From Lachnospiraceae bacterium (lineage in GTDB: Bacteria; Bacillota; Clostridia; Lachnospirales; Lachnospiraceae): a stretch of 64,000 bases of DNA. The position numbers and the translations under genes are program-made. Below the pieces are notes generated by a model. That model saw nothing but the letters and a program-made list of their open reading frames with translations. It made no database searches and was not told where the DNA came from. Location: assembly GCA_910575275.1 (NCBI GenBank), contig CAJTEE010000001.1, forward strand, positions 372,001-436,000, in the 5' to 3' direction. Shown here one piece after another: positions 62,893-64,000 of the stretch; position 1 is the stretch's first letter; each line of letters starts with the position of its first letter.

Positions 62893-63369
62893 TCACTTTG
62901 TCTCACCCAAAGACGGTTCCGTGAGTAAAGACGTGCAGTGCGGGCATCTTGTCGCATGAATGTGAATTTTTGTCATGCAGTACGGGCATTCCTTCTCCGT
63001 CGGGGCTGCCGGCGTCTCAGGCGCTTTTTTCCGTTTTTTCAGCACATTCAGCTCACGGACGATGATGAAGATCACAAACGCCATGATCAGGAAATTGATA
63101 AACTCGGTGATAAACAGACCATAGCCAAAGATCGGGGCCTCTGCGGCCTGGGCCGCGGCCAGCGTCTCATAGGTATTCCCATCCAGAGCGATAAACAGAT
63201 TGCCAAAATCCACCTTGCCGACCACCATCCCGACAAGCGGCATCAAAAGATCATTAACCAGTGAATTTACCAGATCCTTGAACGCGCCGCCGATGATAAT
63301 GCCGACCGCCATGTCGATCATGTTGCCCTGGATCGCAAACTCCCGAAATTCCTTCAGTATCTTGTTCAT
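62893..63369 (-). CDS. mscL: Large-conductance mechanosensitive channel with C-terminal zinc ribbon
   Basis: A 158-residue channel. The MscL core (1-110) has 'FAIQGNMIDMAVGIIIGGAF', 'LVNSLVNDLLMPLVGMVVGK' and 'FGLFITEFINFLIMAFVIF'-type second helix. The extra C-terminal part has two Cys pairs ('ECPYCMTKIHIHATRCPHC'), a rubredoxin-like knuckle seen in several clostridial MscLs. It releases solutes on hypo-osmotic shock. GAGG precedes the ATG by nine bases. Confidence 0.93.
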   Translation of the reverse strand: MNKILKEFREFAIQGNMIDMAVGIIIGGAFKDLVNSLVNDLLMPLVGMVVGKVDFGNLFIALDGNTYETLAAAQAAEAPIFGYGLFITEFINFLIMAFVIFIIVRELNVLKKRKKAPETPAAPTEKECPYCMTKIHIHATRCPHCTSLLTEPSLGETK

Positions 63370-63497
63370 ACAGCTTTTCCTCTGCGTTTCTTTTTTTCTT
63401 CAGACTCTTTTTATATTTTACCAACTTTTCCCCAAGATGGGAATACCTGTCACGATTTTTTTTGCCGGTAATACTATAAAATAACATTCTATCCAAA

Positions 63498-64000
63498 ATG
63501 TGGCTGTTTATGTCTGATTTTTTTTCTCTGCTTATTCTGGCGCTGGCACTCAGTGCCGATGCGTTTACCGCCAGTTTCGTATACGGAGCGGACCGGGTGA
63601 AGATTCCGTTCCTCTCTACCCTGATCCTCACGCTCTTATCCACCGGGATCCTCGGCAGCTTCCTGCTCGTTGGACGTCTGATACGCCCTTTTCTTTCGGG
63701 AAGGCTTCCGGCCCTTTTGGCCGCCCTTCTTTTGTCTCTTTTAGGCATCCAGAAGCTCTGCTCCGGTCCCACAAAGGAGATGGCACGGCGCGCCAATGAA
63801 AAGGACCCGGAGATCCTCACGCCAGCAGAGGCTCTCCCTTTGGGCACGGCTCTTTCCATTGACAGTGCAGCCGCAGGAGCCGGCATGGGACTTTCCGAAA
63901 GCTCGGTCCCTCTTTTAATGGGGCTCACTCTCGTCCTTACGTTTCTTGCCGTCAAAGGCGGGAGCCGTCTCGGCCGTTTTACCGCCGACCGGGTTCAGTT
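63498..64000 (+). CDS. Sporulation membrane protein YtaF / MntP-like (3' end beyond the window)
   Basis: An open plus-strand frame from ATG 63498 (or 63510) runs past the end of the window. It shows 'LLILALALSADAFTASFVYG', 'PFLSTLILTLLSTGILGSFL', a cytoplasmic loop 'NEKDPEILTPAEALPLGTAL', and 'SIDSAAAGAGMGLSESSVPL'. This is the duplicated DxxxA layout of the YtaF/MntP family of six-helix proteins. YtaF is a sporulation-associated relative of manganese exporters. It is divergent from mscL. Confidence 0.75.
   Translation, partial: MWLFMSDFFSLLILALALSADAFTASFVYGADRVKIPFLSTLILTLLSTGILGSFLLVGRLIRPFLSGRLPALLAALLLSLLGIQKLCSGPTKEMARRANEKDPEILTPAEALPLGTALSIDSAAAGAGMGLSESSVPLLMGLTLVLTFLAVKGGSRLGRFTADRVQ

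Noticed and set aside
1-64000. Genome-wide use of TAG as a sense codon (alternative genetic code)
   Set aside because: TAG serves as the natural stop of intact genes in the window (the serine recombinase, HTH_16, truA). Most interrupted genes also carry frameshifts or deletions.

Overview
The window looks like a chromosomal segment of a gut-type Lachnospiraceae (Clostridium cluster XIVa) bacterium. The evidence is a Firmicutes-type S10-spc-alpha ribosomal operon, an L17 with the long internal insertion familiar from that family, a zinc-type S14 and L36, an ECF transporter/truA/rplM/rpsI block, secreted proteins with YG/GW-type cell-wall-binding repeats, and a Cys-rich-KTR / sigma / HTH_16 mobile-element gene set. 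No rRNA gene and no CRISPR array were seen. One tRNA (Gln, CUG anticodon) is present.

Layout. 1-2.3 kb: remnant of a small metabolic cluster (class-III aminotransferase, B3/4-domain protein, broken O-acetylhomoserine sulfhydrylase) fused to relics of a DUF2442/DUF4160 gene pair. 2.3-11.26 kb: an integrated element bounded by imperfect ~42-bp inverted repeats. It encodes a large serine recombinase, TnpW, a TetR regulator with a clear operator, two ABC half-transporters of the IrtAB/YbtPQ type, a KTR zinc-ribbon protein, a sigma-like protein, an HTH_16 protein and an AT-rich orphan gene, and it ends 28 bp beyond the rpsI stop codon. 11.3-19.2 kb (minus): rpsI, rplM, pxpC-pxpB-pxpA, truA, ecfT, ecfA2, ecfA1, with three copies of a small transposable repeat, one carrying a second nested repeat. 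19.5-33.3 kb: accessory DNA with cell-wall-binding and repeat surface proteins (one split by an amber codon), an HxlR regulator, an MBL-like protein, heavily decayed metY and rrf2 relics, a BlaI/BlaR1-like pair, an IS630 relic and an AbiH-type defence gene. 33.3-50.2 kb (minus): the complete rpsJ-to-rplQ operon including secY, adk, map, a KOW protein, infA and rpmJ. 50.5-64 kb (minus): a cell-division/envelope set (PucR-type regulator, ftsE, ftsX, an EnvC-like M23 protein, a C-terminal processing protease), a degenerate MalK-like ATPase, ridA, cvfB, an acyl-ACP thioesterase, a CAT-like acetyltransferase, tRNA-Gln, an RsgI-like membrane protein, a second truA, mscL, and a divergent partial YtaF/MntP-type gene that runs off the end.

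How the parts fit. The usual Firmicutes order rpoA-rplQ-ecfA1-ecfA2-ecfT-truA-rplM-rpsI is still collinear here but has been split twice: by about 14 kb of accessory DNA between rplQ and ecfA1, and by pxpABC between truA and rplM. The ecf block has its own sigma-A-type promoter. This makes the region downstream of the ribosomal operon look like a repeated landing zone for mobile DNA. The most unusual items are the IR-bounded recombinase element, the small-repeat family with 8-bp target duplications (one copy supplies the stop codon of truA), a MalK-like protein that has lost nearly every catalytic ATPase motif, amber-interrupted reading frames, and structured repeats in unusually long spacers inside the ribosomal operon.
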